Shown in pieces: positions 48,810-59,083 of a DNA stretch of 64,000 bases. The stretch lies in NCBI GenBank assembly GCA_021397835.1, contig JAJFZO010000446.1, positions 992,001-1,056,000 of the forward strand, given 5' to 3'. Within the stretch, counting starts at the first letter, position 1, and the number at the start of each line of letters is the position of its first letter. Under the pieces are notes generated by a model. It was not told the origin of the DNA. It did no database searches and was given only the letters and a program-made list of their open reading frames with translations. This stretch comes from Moringa oleifera. Lineage: Eukaryota; Streptophyta; Magnoliopsida; Brassicales; Moringaceae. The position numbers and the translations under genes were made by a program.

Positions 48810-49125
48810 CAATAGAATAGTTCACAGTTCTAAAACTGTGAATAAAGATCATAATGAACTGTAAACTATTCTATCCTTTATTCACAGTTTTAAAATTGTG
48901 ATCGAAAGTTTTAATGAATAGTAAACTATTTTACCATTTATTCATAGTTGAAAAAGACTATGATTAAAAGTTTTAATGAATAGTAAACTATTCCACCTTT
49001 TATTCATAGTTGAAAAACTATGAACTATTATACCACATTTTATTCACATTGATATAGTTCACACTTTTAAAACTATGGTAAAAAGTATTTTTAAACTGTG
49101 AACAAAGACTTATTTTGTTGTAACG
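48810..49125. repeat. E4 right subterminal palindromic repeats
   Basis: Four to five units, about 55-60 bp apart, each form an inverted pair of the type TTCACAGTT..AAACTGTGAA (48832-48843 region, 48879-48903, 48938-48965, 49001-49023). They alternate with AATAGTAAACTATT palindromes. The motif family is shared with the left end and differs from those of E1, E2 and E3. Confidence 0.9.
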
Positions 49126-49128
49126 TGC

Positions 49129-51889
49129 ACACCTGCATTTGGAAATATGTGGTGAAGATTTACTTTGATTTTCTCTTTAACATCAAATAGTATATTCATT
49201 TTCATAGGGAACAAGCCTTATACAATTTAATGATGGCAAGGCTAAATCTCTCTTCTTGACTTTCTTTCTTGGTGTAGTCCTCACTTCAACAAGTTGTAAA
49301 GGTGAATCTAAGGAGCTAAAGAAGCATGTTGCTACCTTGTTCGACTTCAAAAACTCGATTTTTTGGATGTCAGCAACAACAATTATATCAACATTACAAC
49401 ACTTAACCAAGCAAATTTCTGGCGTTATGGAGAAACATACTTTATGTCCTGAATGGATAATTCTCTAATGGCCATTTGGTGTCAGATTTGATTGGTGAGA
49501 TTGATAACAAGTCTATTTTATTTATATCTTTCTTGTTTATAAAAATAGTGTAGGAATGTCTTTGGTATAACTCCTTAATATGTTATTCTAGCTAAATTTG
49601 CAAACCTACCATCAATCCCACCATTTCTTTAGCTTGGAAATTGCCAACATTACTATAGAGTGAACTTTGCATCTAAAGCTGGTGCTTTAGTTAAAACCTT
49701 CCAATGGGAACTATGTGTGGTGTAGTATGTACATTAGATAAGCCAAATTCTATTGGGTTTTTAGGCTAACTAGTTTGATATGCTAACTGCTATGCGAACT
49801 ACTGTCTTTGTAGAACATCTTTTCCTTCTTCTTTTTTTTCCCTTTTCTTCCTTCATTTAGAGATGGCAATGTTTCTTAATAATGGAAGAAAAGACTTGAT
49901 ATGGATTTTTTTGTGTTAAAACAATTCATCAATGGAATAGAAATAAATCAAAATATAATATTTAGGCCAAAAAGGAATTAAGCAATAACAAAGAGGAAGA
50001 ACATAAAAGGGTAATTCTTCATGGTATACATATGCTAGAAACTAAAGATGGTGTTGACCCAAATCTGGTAAGAGTATCAGCTTAAGATGAGATAAGTCTA
50101 CTTTAGGAAGCTAATTTCTAGGTCAACTAGGTCTTAAGTGCAAGCTATGATACGTCAAACCTTAACTAAGCCCTAAGAAAATAGTATCCTGTCTTGTTGA
50201 TATCATAGGTAAAAACATAAGGAAAACACCCATAGTAAGTTCTATGGTGAGCTTAAAATTTGATAGGTTGAATCTAGAAACTAAATGGCAAAGCAAAAAA
50301 TTTACTAATTATTTTTTTTTTAATTTTTGGTTTTCCATGTGATTGATCTTAAAACTTAGTTGGGGTACTATAAAAAGGTGAAAACTTTATTAGGAGAGAG
50401 GTTTAAGGCAACGCTTCAGATATTTAAGTGTCTATTTGTTTAGAATTGGAAGTAATGATTACATGAGCCCTTTCTTAACCAATTCCACTATATTAAACTC
50501 ACCCAACTCTTAATATGTTAGGATGATAATTGGTAACCTAATAATAGTTATTAATGTAAGCATTGGCAACCCTTTTAACTCTTCGAATGATTTTCTTTTC
50601 TTTTTTCCTAAGCAAACAAACAACAGTAGCAGTTATTGCACCCTTTATATATATAATGAGTAGTTTTCTTTTAATTAAGCTATAAAGGAGTCATTAGTTT
50701 GGTGAATTTGTTAACGCAAATGAGTTACTTTGCTTATTCACTATGTAGGAGATACATGGAATAGGGGGCAAAAAATTTGCAACCATTAACTTGTTAGATC
50801 CAAGTTACTTTTTAGGTATCAAAATACTGAAACTAGAAAATAATGGAAGCTAGTTGAAACAAGTTTCATCACTAGCAAACCTACATAACAAGCTCAAATC
50901 AAACTGCTCCTTGAATTAAAAAAGCAATTGAAAGGTTTCAAATATTCCGTCTTTGACTAGAATCATAACCTTAAAGAAAGAATGATTCATCCCTCTAAAT
51001 ATTGTATGCTGAAGCTTTTCTATCTGAGAGAATTTTTGTGTTTTAGTGTTTGTTTTCAATTGTTGGCTCTAACATTTGTGATGAAACTGAAGCTTGCAAG
51101 CTATTTTGTGTCATGAAGGTCTCAAGGAATGAAAGGCTTCATGATGTGCACCAGGGCAATTTAGAGGAGTTTTTAGTAGTGGAAGGAAGATGTTGGTGAA
51201 AAAGTTTGAGTTGTGTGAGAACCCAAGTGAATTTTTTGTTTTAGTATTCTTTCCATCTAACTAAAAAGGCTTACAAGCAATTTGAAGGTGCAATGTTGAG
51301 TGAACCAAGCGATTCTTCTCATGTTAATAGGCCTTATAGTATGAAGAAAATGTTACAAATTCACCTAGTATAACCTTTTGATCTGAAAGAAAAATCAAAA
51401 GTAAAAGAGAAAAGCTAATTGTCATCATTCTTTCTTCTTGAAAATGAATAAATTCATATTTTTAGTAAAAGTTAATTGCCATTTCTCTTTCTTTCTTTTA
51501 GTCCTCCCACTTAAAAAAATTCTTCTGCAATAATACCATTGATTGGAGTCATAAATCATATGAAGATAGGCGACTAACCATTGAGTTAGTCTTATTTAAT
51601 AAAAGACTAATTACCTAAGATTTTGAAAATTTCCTATTATAGAAAAACACGAAAAAAGGAACACTTATGGAGATTCGAGGTCACAAATAAAAGAGAGAGC
51701 TTGAAGATGAGTTCAATGTTATAATGGCAATCCCTTAAATTTACTAAAATATTTGGACTATAAGCGAATATTACCTTATAAAAGCAACATTTTTTTTTTA
51801 ATTTTTTGATTTTCCTATAGCTTTTGTAAATGATCGATGATGGGAAACCTATTAGTGTAAAAGGTATATCTGAGAGAACTCTGATAAAA
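49129..51889. other. Spacer between E4 and the copia remnants, no gene seen
   Basis: AT-rich DNA. Overlapping frames on both strands at 49183-49468 (70-75 codons) have no family motif. No repeat was noticed. Confidence 0.4.
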
Positions 51890-52359
51890 ACATGTTGATA
51901 AAATGAACATAGTGTGTTTTTGGTACCTTTAAATCTTCATCCTACCTTGGATGTTGCGGGTTTTAAGTATGCGTGAAGACCAATTTACATCAAAAGATAT
52001 TTTAAGGTTTTTATAGAGTGAGAGAGAGTGAGAGCTCTAGGCGTTATTATATAAGGGGACGATTTTTACATATGCAGCACAGAGTGAGAAAGAATGAGAG
52101 TTCTAGACTTTATTATAATAAAGGGAGGGTTAGAGAAAAATAAGTTATCTATCTTGCAATATATTTTCATAGTGAAAAGGTTTTTTACGACTCTGCAAAG
52201 TGGATGTAACTCTCAATTGAAGGTGAATTACTACAAATCATATGTTCTTATGGTTGTTTAATTTCCTTTTTATATTGATTATTATTACTCTCAAATTTTA
52301 AGAATTTAATATTTAATCCATCAATTAGGGATTTTTTATTCTAATTCTCAATAATTAAT
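51890..52359 (+). repeat. Probable 5' LTR of copia remnant 1
   Basis: The segment upstream of the primer-binding site has copia LTR character: a TATA-like ATTATATAAGG (52046-52056) and a downstream ACTCTGCAAAGTGGATGTAA segment (52190-52209) of the kind seen in U5 of plant copia LTRs. A GAGTGAGAG..CTAG..TTATTATA block is repeated at about 52020-52055 and 52083-52118. The left edge is not defined and no second LTR is available to compare. Confidence 0.5.
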
Positions 52360-52371
52360 TGGTATCAGAGC
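52360..52371 (+). other. Primer-binding site, initiator-tRNA-Met type
   Basis: TGGTATCAGAGC is complementary to the 3' end of plant initiator methionine tRNA, the standard primer of plant copia elements. It fixes the LTR/internal boundary and the plus orientation. Confidence 0.92.
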
Positions 52372-52393
52372 TTTTGATTTTAAGATTAAAAGT

Positions 52394-53296
52394 GATGCTA
52401 CGCAGAGAAAACTCATCACATAGGATCATCAAGTTTGATGGTACAGATTATACTTTCTGAAGAATGTAAATCGAGGACTATCTGCATGAAAAAAAGCTGC
52501 ATGAACCACCCTTGAGTCAAAAGCTTGAAAAGATTTTAGAAAATGATAAAAATCTCCTTGATAGATAAATGCTAACCATCATCTCATTAACACTATCAAA
52601 GATTGTTGCTCACAATGTGACAAAGGAGAAAATAACTATGGGTCTAATGAAGGTACTATTTGACATGTATGAAAAACCTTCAACAAGCAACAAGGTTTTT
52701 CTCATCAAAAAGTTATTTCGCTTGAAAATGATAAAGATAACTCTGTGGTAACTTATCTGAGTAAGTTTAATACTATTGTTAATTAGTAGTCTTTTATAGA
52801 CACTGACTTTGATAGTGTGATACATGCCTTGATACTTTTGGCATCATTGTCAAACAATTGGGAACCTATGAAGGCAGCAATTGGTAATTTTGTTGGAAGT
52901 TCAAATTTGAATTTCAATGATGTGCATTGAATTGTTGCAAAGGAGATTCAAGCATTATTTGAATGAAACATCTGTTTCAAATTTTTCCTTCAATATTAAT
53001 AAAAAAAGAAAAGGAAAAGATAAAAATTTTAATCACAATAGAGGTAAATTTAAGTTAAGGAATGAAAGAAGCAAGTCTAGATCCAAAAGAAATCTAAGAT
53101 GTTGGATTATGGAAAAACAGGTCAGATGAATAAGGATTATCGATCACTAGAGAAAAAGGCCAAAAATAAAGATGATACTATGAATGCTATCATAAATGAG
53201 GTAGATTATGCATTACTTTTGGCTAGTAATAGTCTTTTTGAGTTTAGAGTTTCAGATTCTAGGGCATTTTTCAAACCATTACACATAGTAAAATAA
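52394..53296 (+). pseudogene. Copia 1 gag (UBN2-type) with zinc-knuckle remnant
   Basis: The probable start is ATG 52394. IIKFDGTDYTF is followed by TGA where relatives have Trp. The frame 52569-52751 holds SKIVAHNVTKEKITMGLMKV and MYEKPSTSNKVFLIKKLFRL, the core of copia gag (family: LWxxLExxYxxKSLTNKxxLKxxLxxLKM). After shifts, LSKFNTIVN and ALILLASLSNNWEPMK continue it. A Lys/Arg-rich linker leads to a zinc knuckle near 53095-53140 that reads CWDYGKTGQMNKDYRS, so two of the metal-binding positions are lost (the second Cys to Tyr and the His to Gln; the final Cys to Tyr). Confidence 0.85.
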
Positions 53297-54290
53297 TGGA
53301 GAATTATGTTATCGGTAATTATGAGAAGGTTTATCTTACTGATGGAAAACCTTAAGATGTTGTTGGTATGGATGCTGATAAATTGAAAATACCAAATGAA
53401 AATATCTGAAAAGACTTAAAAGGTAAGACATGTGCCAAAGTTGATGAAAAATTTTATTTCTACTTGATAGCTTGACAATGATGGGCACAAGATGATTTTC
53501 TATCATAATGCTTGGAAAGTTACTAAAGGTACCGTGAATCTTACTCAAGGGAGCAAAACTGGAACTCTTTACATGATCTTAAGTTGCAAGGATATAATGG
53601 CTATTGTTGACAGTGGTATAAGCTTTGATTTATGGCATTGCATGCTTGGGCATACGAGTGAAAAGGGAATGAAAATCATGATAACAAATGGCAATTTACT
53701 AAATTTGAAATTCCTAGAGTATAAATTATGTAAAAGTTGCATCCTTGTCAAACAAAAAAGGGTCAGCTTCTCTAAAGCACAAAAGAAATTGAAGTAGGGA
53801 AAACTAAAGTTAGTTCCTATAGATGAATGGAGGCATTCAACTGTGAGATCTCTTGGAAGGTCTGGCTACTACATGACTTTTATTGATGACTCAGTGAGAA
53901 AGGTATGGATTTATTTTCTCAAAAATAAATCTAATTTGTTTGATGCATTCAAGGAATAAAAGTTATGGTTAAGAATGAAACTAATCTTAAGGTTAAGTGT
54001 TTAAGAATTGATAATGGTGAAAAGTATATTGGTAGGGATTTCAAATAGTTTTATGTTAAAAATGAGATCAAGATGAAAAAGGCTATTCCAGGAATGCTTT
54101 AGTAGAATGGTGTTATGGAAATGATGAATAGAACATTGAATGAGCATGCAAGGAGCATGAGAATTCACACAGAGCTACCTAAAGGATTTTGGGTAGAAGT
54201 AGTTAACACTGCAGCCTATTTGATCAATAATGGTCTTCTAGTTCCTTTGGTTGCCTATCTTATATTCATATTGATGCTGTTATTGTAAGT
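53297..54290 (+). pseudogene. Copia 1 GAG-pre-integrase and integrase core, broken
   Basis: The frame 53492-53797 reads SGISFDLWHCMLGHTSEKGM and CKSCILVKQKRVSFSKAQKK, the GAG-pre-integrase zinc domain (H..H..C..C). The integrase core follows: TFIDDSVRKVWIYFLKNKS-like sequence near 53878-53935 and LKVKCLRIDNGEKYIGRDF near 53989-54045 (second catalytic Asp in the RxDNG motif). ALQQNGVMEMMNRTLNEHA is found near 54095-54150 (catalytic Glu region altered, G-V-M-E-M), then LPKGFWVEVVNTAAYLINNG. Stops occur throughout. Confidence 0.87.
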
Positions 54291-55275
54291 AAACTTGATC
54301 TTAAATTAAGGAAACAATGCTATTTCATTGGATATGGTGACAAGTTTGGTTATCATTTCTAGAATAGCCAAGGAAGATTATTAGGAGAAAGGATGTAATC
54401 TTCGATGAGCATGTTCTATATAAGGATAGTTTGGACAAGAATTCAAAAGTAACAAATTTTGAGGTAAAAAGGCCTGAAATAGTCCACTTAAGAGATATTC
54501 TAGTGGATCAGATGCAGTAGAATACTTAAGAAGTTAAAGATGAAATTGTCCAAAAAACTCAGGAAAATATAGCTCTATAAGTAAATCCAACCACTCTTGT
54601 GATAGAAGTAAAACGATTTTTCAAGAGATTTTAACCTCTCTTCATCTTGTTGACCGATAGGGATGAACAAGAGAGCCTTGATAAAGCTTTGCAGACAATT
54701 GTTATTATATCAGGAAGTATGATAACTTTTACATTATAATGTTGTTATATGTTAATGATACGTAATTGTTGGATTTAATTTTTATGAGATAAAGAAATTA
54801 AAGAGTAAGCTTTCAAAAAAGTTAGCTATGAAAGATTTGGGTTCTGCTAAACAAATCCTTGATATGAATTATAAAAAAAAAAAAAAAGATTCTCAAGCTA
54901 TTTCTACATCAAGAAAGTGCTTGCTAGATTCAGAATGGATGGTGCCAAATAAGTGAACATACCATTGGCTAGTCACTTCACACTATCCAAAAGTTAGTCT
55001 CCTTTAACTGATGATAAGATTGCATATATGGGTAAGGTGCCTTATACTTCTGCTATTGGGAGTTTAATGTATGCCATAGTATGTATAAGAACAGACATAC
55101 ATGCAGTAGGAGTTGTTAGCAAGCGATGAGCAATCTAGGGAAACAACACTAGAAAGTAGTTAAATGGACTATCAAGTATTTGAAAGGTACTACAAATTGC
55201 TTTGATTATGACAACAATAATGAATGTTACACCAGCAGCCTTACAATGGGTTATGGTAGAGTTCATCAATCGTTT
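54291..55275 (+). pseudogene. Copia 1 reverse transcriptase/RNase H, internally deleted
   Basis: The post-integrase segment KLRKQCYFIGYGDKFGYHF (near 54305-54360) is followed by decayed sequence up to DEQESLDKALQT. The next recognisable motif is LLYVNDT (near 54750), the YVDD catalytic box with Asp changed to Asn. The fingers and most of the palm are therefore missing, a deletion of several hundred bases relative to the family. Downstream, LAMKDLGSAKQILDMNY (54821-54870), VPYTSAIGSLMYA-like sequence (near 55036-55075) and VKWTIKYLKGTTNCFDYDNN (55155-55215) are the conserved connection and RNase H start. Confidence 0.85.
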
Positions 55276-55284
55276 TTGGTATTA

Positions 55285-55560
55285 AAAAAGCTCAAAGAAA
55301 AGATCTACTCAATTGTCAGAACAAAAAGACCATTTGAAGAAATAAACATGCCAAGCCTCCCTTACTTGTAAGCAGTCATCAAAGAAACTCTATGGCTACA
55401 AACATTAGTACCCATCATACGCAAAGAATGCACCAGAGGCTATGAGATCAATGGTTTCCATGTGAAGACAAAGAATAAAATCCTGATCATCACTTATGTC
55501 ATCATGTGAGACCTAGATAGATGGAATGATCCAAACATGTACATCCTGAAAAGGATAAAG
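55285..55560 (+). pseudogene. Cytochrome P450 fragment, CYP71-clan type
   Basis: The fragment reads KLKEKIYSIVRTKRPFEEIN, MPSLPYL, a TAA/TAG-class stop, AVIKETLWLQTLVPI, then RKECTRGYEINGFHVKTKNK, and later DLDRWNDPNMYILKR. These are the K-helix (ExxR, here ETLW, so the conserved Arg is Trp), the following PRE-C..-Y-I-G segment, and the meander/PERF region (DPNMYILKR). The order and spacing are those of a CYP71-type plant P450. The heme-binding Cys region and everything N-terminal are absent. It lies between the end of copia 1 and the primer-binding site of copia 2. Confidence 0.85.
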
Positions 55561-55574
55561 TCAGATCTATTAAT

Positions 55575-55586
55575 TGGTATCAGAGT
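55575..55586 (+). other. Second primer-binding site, methionine-tRNA type
   Basis: TGGTATCAGAGT is followed by GGATCAC. It matches the plant copia primer-binding site at the first 11 bases. It starts only about 15 bases after the P450 fragment, leaving no room for an LTR. Confidence 0.85.
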
Positions 55587-55644
55587 GGATCACTAGTATT
55601 TCTTTAGTAATAAAGTTTTAGAGATAAATCTATCTATTTACATG

Positions 55645-56560
55645 CAATGGAATCACTAAGAGAAGGTGGATCATTGCATGACCACCATGTTGGATGCTTC
55701 TAACTACTATTACTAGAAAGCACACATAAACGCCTTTACAAAAGTCATTGATGAGAAGATTAGGAAAGCAACGTTAATAAAATGGACTCTACCTATAAAC
55801 ACTGTGGAAGGGGTTACCATACCCAATCTTAAATCCATATGGACAATTAAAGAATATTCTTTATCAAACTACAACTCCAAGGGTTCAAATTCCATCTTGA
55901 ACGTAGTTGATGCCAATTAGTTTAAACTAATTTTAACATGTGAAACAATACACGATGTATGGTCTACCATTGAAGTTATGCATGTAGATACTTTTAGTGT
56001 AAAGTAATCCAAACTTCAAATGTTGGCAACTAAGTTTGAAAATCTCAGAATGCTTAATAATAAATCAATTTCTTATCTTGATTCCACAGTTTATGATATT
56101 ACTAATGAATCTTTTGCCTTGGAAGAAAAATATTCTCAATCAAAACTTGTAAGGAATGTCTTGAGGTCTTTACTAAAAAGTTTGCATACAAGGTAACAAC
56201 TATAAAAAAAAGTTCGTGATGTAGAAGCCATGAAATTGGATGACTTGATGGGATATTTATAGAATTTTAAGACAAATTTGAAATAAAAGAAATAAAAGGA
56301 AAGCATTCCTTTAAAGCCAAAGCTTGCAAGCAAATAGATGACAATGTTTCAAAAGATGAAAACATTAGTGAGTTATTAGCCTTATTAACTAAAAATCTCA
56401 ATAAAATATTCAAGAAGGCCAATAAGAAGAAGCAAGATGAAAACTTCAAATCAAAGAAGTCCCGTAGATCAATTGCTCCTAATGTCTCAACTAAGTTCAA
56501 GAAGAAATCATATATGATTTCAATGTGGCAAGGGCATCACATAACCCAAAAGCATATGCT
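55645..56560 (+). pseudogene. Copia 2 gag polyprotein, broken
   Basis: The reading frame includes WTIKEYSLSNYNSKGSNSIL, then TCETIHDVWSTIEVMHVDTF, SKLQMLATKFENLRMLNNKS and SISYLDSTVYDITNESFALE, with YSQSKLVRNVLRSLLKSL, across about 55840-56190. This follows the family pattern of copia gag (CETAKEAWDxLxxxHEGT, SKLQxLxTxFExxRM, ESLRKVLRSLPxxF). MKLDDLMGYL near 56231-56260 matches the DELxGSLQTYE segment. Stops replace several Gln/Trp positions. A Lys-rich linker and a degenerate zinc knuckle end the region. Confidence 0.87.
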
Positions 56561-56850
56561 GCAATGTAAAAGTACCATAAAGGTATGTGAATGTGGTTTT
56601 CTCTTAATCTTCAAGTGCTATTAATATTCAAAGGAAAAGGTGCAAAGTGGCACAAAAAAGCAAGGGGCATAGAAATAGTGGGTTGACTCTTGGAAAATCT
56701 AAAGAAAAAGGATTATTTCTTTTAAAAATAATCAGTTAACTAAAGATATCTTTCAAGAGGCACTGTAAATTAATGATCATTATTCAGAAAGGATTGAATC
56801 CTTATGAAATACTCCCAAAAGACTATTTCTAAAGGGTATTTCCCCCCCCC

Positions 56851-58079
56851 CTAAAAAATGGACTTGTGGTATTAGGAATAAGAAAGATCAAGCTACTAAA
56901 AAGTGTTTAAGGGACAAAATTGAGACTTCTAATATGCATTAAAAGAGTGAAGAAACAAAAAGCATCGTAAAATGAAGAATTCGCGAATTTGTAAGCTCAT
57001 ATGAGGAGATATTTATTTAGGGTTATTCTTGAAAAGATCAAAAGTTCAAACTTTATGTACAATAAAAGTGCCTTCTAGATAGAGGAAATTGATTAAAAAC
57101 CTTTGGAATGGATTAAAAAATAATAGATTAAGTCAAAAGATGAAAACTATAGAGAAATTGATATATTCATAGAGTATTTCTTGATAACAAAGAGGCATTC
57201 CAAGAGAGAGTTACTTTGTAAAAACTTTGATTTTCAGATGGTAACTTTAGGTAGAGACCAAGGAAACATTATAAACACTGTAAAAAGGCTTGAAACTAAT
57301 TTATGAGGATAAACATGGTGGTTAGCAATTGCCCAAAAACTGCAAAGGACTATTCCTAAGTCCACAACAACCTCCAAAAGATTTGAATAGTCGATGAATG
57401 AATATGATTCTATAAAGGAATACTTATAAGCATCATTAAAGGGTTCATTTGAAGTGTCTAGCTCAAGATCATAGGTCTAAATGGTAATCCAAAGTGTTAT
57501 TCCTTAAGATATTTTGGAAAAAGACTTTGTAAGGCTTGAAAGTCAAGTAAAATTCATGGAAATGGGCAAAAGAAGATGAGTTGATATTAAATTACTAAAA
57601 TCTTAGGAAGAGTATCATGTTTGTGAAGATTCACAGGGTTATTTATAACAACATATGGCTATTTCTTAGCAGTGTAGAGGTATTTTGGATAGAGAGTTGC
57701 TACAAAAAAATATTTTATGGGTAAAATGTTAATGTAATACTAGAAGTTTAGGGATTATAGTTACAGATATCATATCTTCCCAACTTTCACCTGGTATTCC
57801 TAGTCCATTAATTATAATTCATATGTTTTCAACCTATATAGTAGAGAATATCATAGTTTCATCCATTCCAAGAACAAAAGAGAAAAGGTAAAGAAAAGTG
57901 AGGAAAGAGTAGTGGGATTGTAGCTTAGAAAAGTTATTTTCATTAATGAATAATAGTTCAATATATGTGAGAAAAGGAAAAGGCGACAAAACAAGTGAAA
58001 AATACAAGTTCTAAGCCATTGCTACCTTCAACCCTTCTTCATCCATCCTAGTTATAGCCTTGTCTAATCTAAGAGTATT
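56851..58079. other. Unassigned stretch after copia 2
   Basis: Decayed A-rich DNA. It may be residual copia 2 sequence, but no protease or integrase motif could be read. Confidence 0.35.
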
Positions 58080-59083
58080 TGAGACATTATGTTTAGGGAG
58101 ATAAACATAGAAGAATACCTTTACATCGAATAGCTAACTCTTTTGCAGTAATTATAAATGCCTTCTCCATAGCTTGATTACTTGAAGGACCAGTAACATT
58201 CTTTGGCTCTATCCTTATAAAATTCAAATTTAAACAAAGGTATTGCTTCAGGATCTTGGCTTTCATATCTCTTCTAATATCCCAAAAGACTTCACCACAT
58301 TCTTAAAGGACTAGTTTGTCAAATTCCTTACTTTCCTCGAAAGTAATAATGGCCTTTTTTTTGCCTTTTTTTTAATTGCTCTAAATGCTATTTTTGGGGC
58401 ATTTCCAGCTGCAATTAGGCCTTAGATTTAGTTTTCTTCCAATTCAACCCAAGGATTTAAACTTTTTGATCAACTTTATCTTTTTGTTGCTTTAACAAGG
58501 GAATCTCTGCTACTGGATTATTACTTCTTTTTTGTAGCCTCTTTCAAAGCATTTTTAGCCTCCTTGAAAATTTCTTTTGCATTGTAACTCACTTGATAGT
58601 CGATCACCACCATCAATGATTCATATACCACTTAATGAGTAACCAAGAATAAGATGAGGAAGAATAACACTTAAACTTAGGGATTAGCTTAAGAATAGTA
58701 ATTATAAAGTAAGAAAAGTCAAAAAAGTCTAAAGAATGGTTGAAAAAATCATTTTACTTCAGAAAGGAGATTAGAAAGCCTATCTATATGCTAGAGTTTT
58801 ATTGAGAGCACCATTAAATGGCTTAAGCTATTATCATCATGTTTTTGATAAAGTCTTTGATTTATGGAGATTTTAGGGCAAAAACAACAAAAAGAAGGCC
58901 CTACCTAAGAGTTCTAAATTCTACTAAGGTAAGCAGCTTGGGAGGAGTTTCCTATGCTGCATTTGTTGCTTGAATATACAAGTTGGCAGCTTTGCTCTTC
59001 TTGGACGAAGAACTAGAAAGAGTCTTCTCTATAAGCTCAACAACCTCTGCAAGATTTTTTTTTTCTTTTTCAAGCCTAGGCAT
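58080..59083 (-). pseudogene. Minus-strand coiled-coil protein remnant of unknown family, TE gag-like
   Basis: On the minus strand, ATG 59081-59083 opens a 43-codon frame (MPRLEKEKKNLAEVVELIEK, then TLSSSSSKKSKAANLY) that ends at 58952. Farther down are VVIDYQVSYNAKEIFKEAKN (near 58555-58615) and, in a clean run, ITFEESKEFDKLVL, ECGEVFWDIRRDMKAKILKQ, then NLNFIRIEPKNVTGPSSNQA and MEKAFITAKELAIRC (58120-58350). The style, Lys/Glu-rich coiled coil followed by a conserved block with C-terminal PSSNQA, resembles plant retrotransposon gag-like proteins. I cannot name the family. Confidence 0.45.

Larger units (their letters stand above)
45985..49125. mobile_element. Non-autonomous CACTA element E4 with TGC target duplication
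   Basis: The left terminus is CACTATAAGAAAATTGG (45985). The right terminus reads CGTTACAACAAAATAAG on the minus strand, ending at 49125. TGC lies directly outside both ends (45982-45984 and 49126-49128), as expected for the 3-bp CACTA target duplication. Subterminal arrays of a shared motif lie inside both ends. The element is about 3.14 kb, and I see no TNP2, DUF4218/4216, C48 or Transposase_24 sequence in it, so it would depend on a transposase from elsewhere. Orientation cannot be set. Confidence 0.88.
51890..55275 (+). mobile_element. Ty1/copia retrotransposon remnant 1
   Basis: A decayed LTR, a methionine-tRNA primer-binding site, then gag, GAG-pre-integrase, integrase core and an internally deleted reverse transcriptase/RNase H, in the order of copia elements. 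No 3' LTR is seen: the polyprotein ends by running into a P450 fragment near 55285. Numerous stops and frameshifts indicate an old insertion. Confidence 0.88.
55575..56850 (+). mobile_element. Ty1/copia remnant 2, gag only, LTR missing
   Basis: A primer-binding site followed by gag of a different copia lineage from remnant 1. No LTR precedes it, because P450 sequence abuts the primer-binding site. No protease, integrase or reverse transcriptase follows. The end is set where gag-like sequence disappears, near a poly-C run at 56841-56852. Confidence 0.8.

Noticed and set aside
49183..49468. Overlapping plus and minus frames of 70-75 codons
   Set aside because: No motif on either strand; overlap of two frames indicates chance.
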